Source of the DNA: an uncultured Clostridia bacterium | GTDB lineage: Bacteria; Bacillota; Clostridia; UBA1381 | Direction of reading: 5' to 3' | DNA length: 64,000 nt | NCBI GenBank assembly: GCA_934462715.1 | Contig: CAKSIJ010000002.1 | Span: 1-64,000, forward strand | Part shown: positions 16,526-24,639 of the stretch, in pieces | How the letters are laid out: each line of letters opens with the position of its first letter | Position numbering within the stretch: the first letter of the stretch is position 1 | The notes under the pieces: model-generated | Seen by the model: the letters and a program-made list of their open reading frames with translations, nothing else | What the model was told of the DNA's origin: nothing | Databases searched by the model: none | Translations under genes and position numbers: made by a program

Positions 16526-18681
16526 AATATATCGTTAATATCGGACTTTAAAATATCCGCTTTAGTTCCGTAAACCGCCTGTATTCCCTTTCCTTTTTTC
16601 ATAAGGCTCATTGCTCCCTCTTTCTTCCATTTATCCTCGGAGGCTACCTTTACCGGGTCTTTAACCGTCACTCTAAGTCTTGTCATACAGGCGTCAACAA
16701 GCTCTATATTATCTCTGCCGCCGAGAAGTCCTATAATTCTTTCCGCCTGTGAATCCTTTCTCGGTACGTTCGGTCCTCCGCCGTCCTCTCCGACAAGCGA
16801 ATCGCTGTAGTTGCCGAGCCGTCCCGGTGTTGCATATTTAAATCTTCCTATCATAAAATACGCAACCGCATAGCCTATGATAAAGAACAGCACGACGCAG
16901 ATTACAAAATTAATTATATCACCTGTCAGACCTGCCTTTACTGACATCGGCAGTCTTGTTATAAGCTCCAGATTTCCGAAAGAATGAAGTCTTAAATTAA
17001 CCACTCCGGCGGAAGCAAACGCAAGTCCCTGCAATATCGAATAAACAATATAAAGCGGTATTGCCGTGAACATGAACATAAATTCAAGCGGTTCGGTTAC
17101 ACCGGTCAAAAATACCGCAATTGCTGTTGACAAAAACATTGAACGGTAGTCCTTTCTTTTGTCCTTGTCAACCCTTTTGTACATCGCAAGTGCAACTCCG
17201 AGCAAAAGTCCTGTTGCCCCTATCATCTGTCCGACCTTGAAGCGTGCCGGCGTTACCGTTGTCATAAGATTGTTATAAGCGTCAATGTTCCCGGCATTTC
17301 TAAAGTTTATGAGATCGTTAACCCACGCAAGCCACAGCGGATCCTGTCCGAACACCTGTGAGCCGGCATTTATACCCGTCTGAATGGTGTACGTTCCTCC
17401 GAACGAGGTGTAATTCATCGGTATTGTCAGCATATGATGAAGTCCGAACGGAAGCAAAAGTCTTTCAAGCGTTCCGTAAACAAAGGGCGCAAGAATCGGA
17501 GAGGTCTGCGAGGAATTTGCTATCCACACGCCGAACGAATTGATACCAAGCTGTATAACAGGCCATACAACCGCAAAAATCATTGCGATAACTGCGGACC
17601 AGACTATAACCATAAGCGGCACAAATCTTTTTCCGTTAAAGAATGACAAAACATCGGGCAGCTTTCTGTAGTTATAATATTTATTGTAAACAATTCCCCC
17701 GACAAAGCCCGAAATTATTCCGACAAATACTCCGGCATTTAGCGCAGGCGCACCGAGTACGGAAGTAAAATATCCGTTAACAAGAATCTCCTGTCCGAAA
17801 AGGGTGTGAGTTACCGCATTGGGATCGGCAAGCATTTCTTCGGTTACCCCGAACACATTACCGGTTATGTTGTTAATCAGTATAAACGCAATCAGAGCAG
17901 CAAATGCTCCTCCCGATTTTTCCTTTGCCCACGAGCCGCCGATTGCAACCGCAAACAGAATGTTCAGATTATTTATAATCGCCCAGCCGATATTCTCTAT
18001 GATACCGCTGACGGTTGTAACGGCAGCGGAATCTCCGCCTATCATCGCTATCAGCTTGCCGATACTTATCATTATACCGGCGGCAGGCATTACCGCTATT
18101 ACCACCATTAAAACCTTTCCGAGCTTTTGCAGAAAGTCAAATGCAGCGCCGCCTTTTTTGCTCTCCGCAGCCGGTACGCTTCCGACGTCTTGGCTGAACA
18201 GCACGTCTATTACGTCAAACGCCACGCTCTTTCCGGCAACCGCCTTGCCTTTACAGCAGTTAAGCTTTGCATTGTCGGGCATATCGCACAAAATCACCGA
18301 AGTAATCGGGTTGATTCCTTTTTTCTTTAACAGCTGTAAATCCACCTCGGCAAGAACATCTCCGGCTCTCACCTTATCGCCGCTTTTAACCTTTTGCGTA
18401 AATCCCTCGCCCTTTAACGCTACGGTTTCCAAACCGATGTGCACCATTATCTGCAAGCCGTTGTCCGATTCGATATTATATGCGTGCTTGGAATCTGCCA
18501 CCGAAGAAACGGTACCGTTTACCGGCGAAACAATTCTGCCGTTCTCGGGTATTATGGCAACTCCGTCACCCAATATTTTTTCCGAAAATACCTTGTCGGG
18601 TACCTCCTCAATAGGGACAATTTTTCCGTCTGCCGGAGCAAATATCGGAAAGCTTGTTCCCTTTACAGTTTTGTTTTTCAT
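16522..18681 (-). CDS. PTS sugar permease, glucose/maltose type, domain order EIIA-EIIC-EIIB
   Basis: A 719-residue phosphotransferase-system transporter that imports and phosphorylates a sugar at the membrane. The EIIA domain is N-terminal (residues 1-165; phospho-His in MVHIGLETVALKG), the membrane EIIC domain is in the middle (about 190-610) and EIIB is C-terminal (phospho-Cys in VDACMTRLRVTVKD). The usual order of fused glucose-family enzymes is C-B-A, so this is a permuted arrangement. EIIC resembles the glucose/maltose group. It lies 21 bases after glgP and overlaps the EEP gene. No 6-phospho-glucosidase or regulator is nearby, so glucose or a maltodextrin is inferred as substrate but not shown. 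The ATG follows AAAGGAG. Confidence 0.92.
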   Translation of the reverse strand: MKNKTVKGTSFPIFAPADGKIVPIEEVPDKVFSEKILGDGVAIIPENGRIVSPVNGTVSSVADSKHAYNIESDNGLQIMVHIGLETVALKGEGFTQKVKSGDKVRAGDVLAEVDLQLLKKKGINPITSVILCDMPDNAKLNCCKGKAVAGKSVAFDVIDVLFSQDVGSVPAAESKKGGAAFDFLQKLGKVLMVVIAVMPAAGIMISIGKLIAMIGGDSAAVTTVSGIIENIGWAIINNLNILFAVAIGGSWAKEKSGGAFAALIAFILINNITGNVFGVTEEMLADPNAVTHTLFGQEILVNGYFTSVLGAPALNAGVFVGIISGFVGGIVYNKYYNYRKLPDVLSFFNGKRFVPLMVIVWSAVIAMIFAVVWPVIQLGINSFGVWIANSSQTSPILAPFVYGTLERLLLPFGLHHMLTIPMNYTSFGGTYTIQTGINAGSQVFGQDPLWLAWVNDLINFRNAGNIDAYNNLMTTVTPARFKVGQMIGATGLLLGVALAMYKRVDKDKRKDYRSMFLSTAIAVFLTGVTEPLEFMFMFTAIPLYIVYSILQGLAFASAGVVNLRLHSFGNLELITRLPMSVKAGLTGDIINFVICVVLFFIIGYAVAYFMIGRFKYATPGRLGNYSDSLVGEDGGGPNVPRKDSQAERIIGLLGGRDNIELVDACMTRLRVTVKDPVKVASEDKWKKEGAMSLMKKGKGIQAVYGTKADILKSDINDIL

Positions 18682-18702
18682 TTAATTAATTCTCCTTTCC
18701 AA

Positions 18703-20949
18703 CTATAGCTTCCAAATTTCTCTGTTGTACTCTTTTATCGTTCTGTCCGATGAAAAATATCCGGCATTTGAAATGTTTACAAGCATTTTCCGCCCCCATG
18801 CGTCCCTGTTTTCATAGTCTGAAAAAGCTTTTTCCTTTGTTTTTGCATACGCTTCAAAATCAGGAAAGGTCATAAACCAATCCTTTGTTATCAGCTCGTC
18901 TTTAAGCCTTTCAAGAGATTCTTTATCGCCTGCCGCAAGCATTTGCTTTCCGGTAATGAAATTAACCGCTTCACATATTTTCTCGTCATTTTCGTAATAT
19001 TCGGACGGTTTGTAGCTTTTCTTTTCATAACGCTCTATAACCGTTTCACTTTTATCTCCGAAAATATAGATATTATCATCGCCGACAAGCCTGTGGATTT
19101 CAACGTTTGCGCCGTCCTCCGTGCCTATCGTCACCGAGCCGTTTAACATAAACTTCATGTTTCCCGTTCCGCTCGCCTCCTTTGAAGCAAGCGATATCTG
19201 CTCGGACAAATCGCACGCAGGAACAAGCTTTTCTGCCATGGTAACATTATAATTTTCCGGCATTATAATTTGCAGATATTTATTCACATCATTGTCGTTT
19301 CTCACAACCTCGCCAAGACAAAGTATCATGTGAATAATATCTTTTGCAATCGTGTATGCCGGTGCTGCCTTTCCGGCAAATATTGCGGTTATCGGACGCT
19401 TCGGCACATTCCCTTTCTTTATATCGAGATATTTTCCGATATAATATAAAGCATTCATCTGCTGTCTTTTGTACTCGTGAAATCTCTTAGCCTGAATATC
19501 GAATACCGCCCCCTCGTTTACGGAAAAGCCGCAGCTGTTCTTTAAATAATCGCACAATTCTTTCTTTTTTTCCTCCTTGACAGCTTCAATTGCACAGATT
19601 ACATCACCGTCCTCCGCATACTTCATAAGCTCTGTAAGCTTTTCGGAATCCTCTTTGTAGTCAGTTCCTATAAGCTTATCTATGAGTGCTGTAAGCTGCG
19701 GATTTGATTTATACAGCCATCTTCTGAAGGTTATTCCGTTTGTTTTGTTGTTAAACTTTTCGGGATATATGCGGTAAAAATTGTTCAGCTCGCTGTTTTT
19801 TAGAATGTCGGTATGAAGCTCCGCAACCCCATTCACACTTTTCCCGTAATGTATATCAATATTTGCCATATGCACAAGCTGTTTATCGTCTATAATATAA
19901 ACCGATTTATCGGGAAATTTCTTTCTGACCTTGTTGTCGAGAATCTCTATAATCGGGACAAGCTGAGGTACGGTGCTTTTTAAATCCTCCAGCGGCCATG
20001 TTTCAAGAGCCTCGGCAAGAATTGTATGATTGGTGTACGCACAGCTTTTCTTTACGGCTTCAACAGCGGCGTCGGCTGTCAGCCCCCTCGCAATCATCAG
20101 TCTTATCAGCTCGGGTATTATCATTGTCGGGTGAGTATCGTTTATCTGTATCACTGCATAATCGCATAAATCGTAAAGGCTTGACCCGGACGATACACAT
20201 TCGTCAAGAATCAGCTGCGCCGCATTACTTACCATGAAATATTCCTGGTATATCCTAAGCTTTTTCCCCTCCGGCGTACTGTCGTCCGGATAAAGAAACA
20301 AAGTTAGATTTTTTTCTATATCCGTCTTATCGTATTCCGTTCCGTCCTTTACTATACCCTCATCCGTTTCCTCCGAGTCAAACAAATGAAGCGTATTGGA
20401 ATATCCGTCCTTTCCGATAATATCTATATCGTACATTACGCTTTTTACCTTATGCCCCAAATATCCAACTTCATAAGATACCTCTGTTTTTCTCAAAAAG
20501 CCGTCCGCCTTAATCCACGGATTTGGCTCCTCCTCCTGTTTGTTTCCTTTGAAAAACTGTCTGAACAAGCCGAAATGATAGTTAAGACCCACTCCGTCAG
20601 CATTTAAGCCAAGCTCCGCCGCAGAATCCATAAAGCAAGCCGCCAGTCTGCCCAAGCCTCCGTTGCCCAGGGACGGCTCCGGCTCTATACACTCAATTTT
20701 ATCAATATTCTTTCCGTTTTCTTCAAGAACCTTTTTTACCTCATCGTATATCCCCAGCTTCATCATATTATCTATAAGCAGTCTGCCTATCAGAAATTCA
20801 GCCGAAATATAATAAAGCTTCTTTTTGGAACTGTTCTTCTTTATCGGATAATCGTTTACAAGCTTTACAAGCGCCGCATAGATTTCTTCATCTGACGCGT
20901 CGGAAATTTTCTTTCCCAACGTCAGAGTAAGACTTTCGTTTATATTCAT
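18703..20949 (-). CDS. glgP: Glycogen/maltodextrin phosphorylase (GT35)
   Basis: Phosphorolyses alpha-1,4-glucans to glucose-1-phosphate with pyridoxal phosphate. About 748 residues, in the family range. Key segments are PSLGNGGLGRLAACFMDS near the N-terminus, INDTHPTMIIPELIR, GAVFDIQAKRFHEYKRQ and the PLP-lysine region ASGTGNMKFMLNGSVTIGTEDGAN. The ATG at 20949 is preceded by GGGAGGAAGAGTA; an upstream in-frame start (21057) would add 36 unlikely residues. It is the first gene of the operon with the PTS, EEP and malQ genes, diverging from the GNAT gene. Confidence 0.96.
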   Translation of the reverse strand: MNINESLTLTLGKKISDASDEEIYAALVKLVNDYPIKKNSSKKKLYYISAEFLIGRLLIDNMMKLGIYDEVKKVLEENGKNIDKIECIEPEPSLGNGGLGRLAACFMDSAAELGLNADGVGLNYHFGLFRQFFKGNKQEEEPNPWIKADGFLRKTEVSYEVGYLGHKVKSVMYDIDIIGKDGYSNTLHLFDSEETDEGIVKDGTEYDKTDIEKNLTLFLYPDDSTPEGKKLRIYQEYFMVSNAAQLILDECVSSGSSLYDLCDYAVIQINDTHPTMIIPELIRLMIARGLTADAAVEAVKKSCAYTNHTILAEALETWPLEDLKSTVPQLVPIIEILDNKVRKKFPDKSVYIIDDKQLVHMANIDIHYGKSVNGVAELHTDILKNSELNNFYRIYPEKFNNKTNGITFRRWLYKSNPQLTALIDKLIGTDYKEDSEKLTELMKYAEDGDVICAIEAVKEEKKKELCDYLKNSCGFSVNEGAVFDIQAKRFHEYKRQQMNALYYIGKYLDIKKGNVPKRPITAIFAGKAAPAYTIAKDIIHMILCLGEVVRNDNDVNKYLQIIMPENYNVTMAEKLVPACDLSEQISLASKEASGTGNMKFMLNGSVTIGTEDGANVEIHRLVGDDNIYIFGDKSETVIERYEKKSYKPSEYYENDEKICEAVNFITGKQMLAAGDKESLERLKDELITKDWFMTFPDFEAYAKTKEKAFSDYENRDAWGRKMLVNISNAGYFSSDRTIKEYNREIWKL

Positions 20950-20992
20950 TACTCTTCCTCCCGAATAGATTTCTGTTTTTATACTTTCTATT

Positions 20993-21020
20993 ATTATCAT
21001 ATTTGTATTTTTAATACAAA
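20993..21020 (-). promoter_or_regulatory. glgP operon promoter with palindrome
   Basis: Minus strand TTGTAT (21019-21014), 15-base spacer, GATAAT (20998-20993). A 19-bp palindrome TTTGTATT-TTT-AATACAAA (21002-21020) covers the -35 box and spacer, suggesting a repressor site. Both boxes are imperfect, so the promoter is tentative; the palindrome is clear. Confidence 0.55.
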
Positions 21021-21144
21021 AAAGCTGTTTTTGACACATATCATAACTTTTTTGCAAATAAAACGGTTAATTCATTAATTATGCATATTGCATTTTTAAA
21101 ATTTAAGTGTTAAAATGTTAAAAAAACATATTGGAGTGATACTA

Positions 21145-21672
21145 ATGATAAGAAAAGCAGTAACCGGCGACATTAAGGCAATCGCAGACATCTATGACAA
21201 AATAATTGACGCCGAAAGCGGCAAGGGTTCTTCCACCGGATGGATAAAAGGAGTATATCCGACAGAAGCAACCGCCCGTGAAGCTCTTGACAGGGGCGAT
21301 TTGTTTATCCTTGAAGATAACGGCACGGTCTGCGGTGCGGCGATAATCAACCAAACCCAGGTTCCGGTATATGCGCAGGCGGAATGGAATAATGCCGACG
21401 CACCCGACTACAAGGTTATGGTTATGCATACGCTTGTTATCGACCCAGATTGCTCCGGCAAGGGCTTCGGCACTCAATTCGTGCATTTCTATGAGGACTA
21501 TGCAAAAGAAAACGGCTGTCCCTATCTTCGCATGGACACAAACGAAAAGAATCTTGCCGCAAGAAAGCTCTACTCCCATTTGGGCTACCGTGAAGCAGGT
21601 ATCGTTCCCTGTGAATTTAACGGCATAAAGGGTGTTAATCTTGTTTGCCTCGAAAAAACTCTTGACGATTAA
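21145..21672 (+). CDS. GNAT-family N-acetyltransferase
   Basis: About 175 residues with the GCN5-related fold. Motif A for acetyl-CoA binding is MVMHTLVIDPDCSGKGFGTQFVHF, followed by YLRMDTNEKNLAARKLYSHLGYREAG (motif B). The substrate cannot be inferred. The ATG at 21145 follows TTGGAGTGATACTA; the ATG at 21115 lacks a ribosome binding site. It is monocistronic and ends at the hairpin at 21679-21722. Confidence 0.88.
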   Translation: MIRKAVTGDIKAIADIYDKIIDAESGKGSSTGWIKGVYPTEATAREALDRGDLFILEDNGTVCGAAIINQTQVPVYAQAEWNNADAPDYKVMVMHTLVIDPDCSGKGFGTQFVHFYEDYAKENGCPYLRMDTNEKNLAARKLYSHLGYREAGIVPCEFNGIKGVNLVCLEKTLDD

Positions 21673-21678
21673 AGCGTT

Positions 21679-21722
21679 GCAGGTAATTATAAAACAGCAG
21701 TTTTTAATTACCTGCGTTTTTT
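21679..21722 (+). terminator. Terminator of the GNAT gene
   Basis: Arms GCAGGTAATTA / TAATTACCTGC followed by GTTTTTT on the plus strand. No T-tract lies on the other side. Confidence 0.85.
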
Positions 21723-22425
21723 ATACGAAAAATTCCTTTTCGCCGTCATCTCTTTTAAATGCCGAAAGAGAATCCTTTGTAAAATCATAGCCTGCATAAA
21801 ACACATCGGTAATGTGAGAAATTCCGCTGTTTTTCAGCTGACCCTCGACCCATTGAATATCCTTGCCCGACTTTTTGAGATTGTCTTGAAGAAGCTCCCC
21901 GTCCTCTATCAGAGTTATCATAGGGTGCGACGGCTCGGGGTTTAAGTTCATATCGTCCGGCACAAGCGGACGGTACTGCGCTTTAGGCATTACCGAAAGC
22001 TTTCCGTTAGCTTCGAGTATAATTGAATCTATTTCATTTACGTCAAAAAATCCGTTTACTCTGCACTGAGTCAGAATTTCATTAATATCAAGCTTTGCCG
22101 CTTTCAGGCTTTTTCTGATAAATTTTTCGTTTTTAAAAAGCACCACCGCTCTCCCCTCAATAACATTTCTTGCCTTTATCGATTTAGACGCCCAAACCGA
22201 AATAAGCGCCGTTGCCGCTCCGTAAACCGCCATAGCGATTGCCGGCGCAATTACGTCCTCATCAATTGCCGTTGCCATCTCCGCCGCTATCGAGCCTATC
22301 GTTATGCCGTTAATATAGTCAAACATATTAAGCTCCGACATCTGTCTGTTACCTATCAGCTTTGTTAAAAGAAACAATTCAATAATTGAAAAAATGCTCA
22401 TTAAAAATACTTTTATATAATCCAT
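21721..22425 (-). CDS. DUF421 (YetF-like) membrane protein
   Basis: About 234 residues. Three N-terminal membrane spans (roughly residues 5-85, including ELFLLTKLIGNRQMSELNMFDY, the conserved DUF421 segment) are followed by a cytoplasmic domain with the family motif AKLDINEILTQCRVNGFFDVNEIDSIILEANGKLSV (split here between LDINEILTQCRVNG and DVNEIDSIILEANG). B. subtilis YetF belongs to this family; the function is not settled. The ATG at 22425 follows GGAGGAATTTTG. Convergent with the GNAT gene. Confidence 0.88.
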   Translation of the reverse strand: MDYIKVFLMSIFSIIELFLLTKLIGNRQMSELNMFDYINGITIGSIAAEMATAIDEDVIAPAIAMAVYGAATALISVWASKSIKARNVIEGRAVVLFKNEKFIRKSLKAAKLDINEILTQCRVNGFFDVNEIDSIILEANGKLSVMPKAQYRPLVPDDMNLNPEPSHPMITLIEDGELLQDNLKKSGKDIQWVEGQLKNSGISHITDVFYAGYDFTKDSLSAFKRDDGEKEFFV

Positions 22426-22562
22426 CAAAATTCCTCCGTTATGCTTTTATACCCATGTAAAGGTAAAGCTTGTACTTTGCCGTTACTCAGGTTTATAAAT
22501 TTTCAAATTTAACCATGTTAGTGTATGTAAATAAAAAAAAATTATTAATTTTAAAAAAAGTA

Positions 22563-22620
22563 TTGACAAAATATCAATAATAGTGTATTATTGTATTAAG
22601 TGATTAATACAATAATACAC
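22563..22620 (+). promoter_or_regulatory. Promoter and perfect 17-bp inverted-repeat operator of the GntR/ABC operon
   Basis: TTGACA (22563-22568), 17-base spacer, TATTAT (22586-22591). A perfect inverted repeat, GTGTATTATTGTATTAA (22583-22599) and its complement (22604-22620), separated by GTGA, overlaps the -10 box and the transcription start. This is the expected autoregulatory operator for the GntR regulator encoded next. Confidence 0.9.
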
Positions 22621-22645
22621 CAAATAAATTCAAGGAGGGATAAAT

Positions 22646-23023
22646 ATGGACTATGACTGGCACTTTTCAAACGATAAGCCGATTTATTCGCAGATAATCG
22701 AGCAAATCAAGCAATTGATAGTATCGGGCGGATTCAGTCCCGGTGACAAGCTTCCCTCGGTGCGGGAGCTTGCACAGACGGCATGCGTCAATCCGAACAC
22801 CATGCAAAAAGCAATGTCCGAGCTTGAAAAGGATGGTCTGCTTTATACATTGCGTTCATCCGGGAGATTCATTACCGATGATGAAGCACTGATCAAAAAA
22901 ATCAAAAATGAGCTTGCCGAAGCTGAAATTGAAAATTTCATGCAAGGTATGTCAAAGCTCGGATTTTCCGTTGAGGAAACAATTAATCTGATTTCAGAAA
23001 AACAAGGAGGAGATAACTCATGA
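22646..23023 (+). CDS. YtrA-subfamily GntR transcriptional regulator
   Basis: A 125-residue DNA-binding repressor. The winged helix-turn-helix of the GntR family spans about residues 10-75 (PIYSQIIEQIKQLIVSGGF, SPGDKLPSVRELAQTACVNP, AMSELEKDGLLYTLRSSGRF). Only a short helical C-terminus follows, as in the YtrA subfamily, which usually controls a linked ABC transporter and often responds to cell-envelope stress. The start follows AAGGAGGGATAAAT. The stop overlaps the ABC ATPase start (ATGA). Autoregulation through the 22583-22620 inverted repeat is strongly suggested. Confidence 0.94.
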   Translation: MDYDWHFSNDKPIYSQIIEQIKQLIVSGGFSPGDKLPSVRELAQTACVNPNTMQKAMSELEKDGLLYTLRSSGRFITDDEALIKKIKNELAEAEIENFMQGMSKLGFSVEETINLISEKQGGDNS

Positions 23024-23721
23024 GCGAATATATTCTGCAATGCAATGAGCTGACAAAAAAATTCGGAGCCTCTGCCGCTCTGAACAACATTAATCTGAAC
23101 ATCGGCAAGGGCAAACTGATAGGTCTGCTCGGGCCAAACGGAAGCGGAAAAACCACGCTTATCAAAATCGCAAACGGTCTTTTAACACCGACAAGCGGAA
23201 ACATACTTATCAAAAACACCATACCGGGATATGAAACAAAGAAAATAGTTTCCTATCTTCCGGATAAGAACTGTCTTATAGATTCAATGACAGTAAAAGA
23301 ACTGGTTGAAATGTTTACGGATTTTTATGATGATTTTCAGCCGCAAAAGGCTTACGCTATGATCGAAAATCTGCATATTGATCCCAATCAGAAGTTGAAA
23401 ACGCTTTCAAAGGGAAACAAGGAAAAGGTTCAGCTGATACTTGTAATGAGCAGAAAAGCAGAGCTGTATCTGCTTGATGAACCGATCGGAGGAGTTGACC
23501 CTGCGACAAGAGATTATATTCTCGACAGTATAATCAAAAATTATTCGGAGGACGCAACCGTCATCATTTCAACACATCTCATTGCAGATATAGAAAAGGT
23601 GCTTGACGAGGTTATTTTTATAAAAAGCGGAAGCATCATTCTTCACGAGGACGTAGACAGCCTGCGTGAACGCGAGGGTAAAAGTGTAGATGAAATTTTC
23701 AGGGAGGTTTTCAAATGTTAG
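23020..23721 (+). CDS. ABC transporter ATP-binding protein
   Basis: A 233-residue ATPase subunit: Walker A GLLGPNGSGKTTLIK, Walker B AELYLLDEPIGGVDP and H-loop IISTHLIAD. The signature motif is LSKGNKEKV rather than LSGGQ, a divergence common in YtrB/BcrA-like ATPases. It is coupled to the GntR gene upstream and to the permease downstream (7-base overlap), as in ytr-type operons. Confidence 0.94.
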   Translation: MSEYILQCNELTKKFGASAALNNINLNIGKGKLIGLLGPNGSGKTTLIKIANGLLTPTSGNILIKNTIPGYETKKIVSYLPDKNCLIDSMTVKELVEMFTDFYDDFQPQKAYAMIENLHIDPNQKLKTLSKGNKEKVQLILVMSRKAELYLLDEPIGGVDPATRDYILDSIIKNYSEDATVIISTHLIADIEKVLDEVIFIKSGSIILHEDVDSLREREGKSVDEIFREVFKC

Positions 23722-24548
23722 GAAAATTGATTAAATACGAATTCAAAGCTACTTATAAATTCATGCTTATGCTGTACGGCATATTGCTTGCTTTATCGTT
23801 AATGCTTTCAGTCGGGCTGCGGTTAAATGTTCAGGACGTTATCAACAGCTTTACAAACAGGTTCAATATCGGCGGACTGATAATGATGATTATAGCGGTT
23901 ATGTTTATGATATTGTTTGCCATAATAAGTGCGTCCGTGCTTTGCGGTATGTTTTTCTATTCCATTGTCAGATTCAAAAACAATCTGCTCGGAAACGAGG
24001 GCTATCTCATGCACACGCTTCCGGCAAAGGAAAGCGACCATATTTTTGCAAAGCTGATCGTTTCGGTTATCTGGACAATTGCCGGTGTTTTCGCACTGAT
24101 GATTTCTTACGGTTTAATCGTTCTTGTTATATCGAGCAGCAAAGCAATTGCTGAGTTGTTCTCACAATTGCCTTCACTTATAAAAATGTGGTATATTCAT
24201 TATCGCAATATGATTCCGGAATTTGTATTGTATGTTGTTGAAATAATCATATGCTGTATTGTAAATCTTGTTTGTATGTATCTTCATATTTATGCAAGTA
24301 TGGCTGTCGGCTATTCCTTCAATTCGCATAAAGCGCTTATTTCTGTAGGTACATATATCGGCATAGCTGCCGTATTCAACATTATCAAGGGAATTGCAAT
24401 AATTCCGTTCCAAACACTTGGAATATTTAATTTCGCAGATTTCGGTCATTTTCCGCTGATTTTTGCTATCGTAACAACTGCAATTGCATCGGTTGCTTTG
24501 TTTGTTACAGCAAATTATTTCATGAACAAAAAGCTGAATTTGCAGTAA
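23715..24548 (+). CDS. ABC-2-type permease subunit
   Basis: A 277-residue integral membrane protein with about six spans (for example YGILLALSLMLSVGL, GLIMMIIAVMFMILFAI, FALMISYGLIVLVI and VVEIIICCIVNLVCMYLHI). Its N-terminus is MLGKLIKYEFKATYKFM and it contains NEGYLMHTLPAKESDHIFAK (split in the middle), typical of permeases in GntR-YtrA operons. It partners the ATPase upstream. The substrate is unknown. Confidence 0.88.
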   Translation: MLGKLIKYEFKATYKFMLMLYGILLALSLMLSVGLRLNVQDVINSFTNRFNIGGLIMMIIAVMFMILFAIISASVLCGMFFYSIVRFKNNLLGNEGYLMHTLPAKESDHIFAKLIVSVIWTIAGVFALMISYGLIVLVISSSKAIAELFSQLPSLIKMWYIHYRNMIPEFVLYVVEIIICCIVNLVCMYLHIYASMAVGYSFNSHKALISVGTYIGIAAVFNIIKGIAIIPFQTLGIFNFADFGHFPLIFAIVTTAIASVALFVTANYFMNKKLNLQ

Positions 24549-24554
24549 AAAAAT

Positions 24555-24638
24555 ATTTCCCGGGGAATCTAATCCGGTATGCGCCGCCGAAATCATTACG
24601 CTTTTGCGGCGCATATCATTTTAAACCGGGAAATTTTG
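24555..24638. terminator. Nested bidirectional terminator
   Basis: Outer arms ATTTCCCGG / CCGGGAAAT and inner arms ATGCGCCGC (24579-24587) / GCGGCGCAT (24606-24614). It lies between convergent genes (the permease and the Na/Pi symporter) with A/T runs on both sides. Confidence 0.75.
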
Positions 24639-24639
24639 A

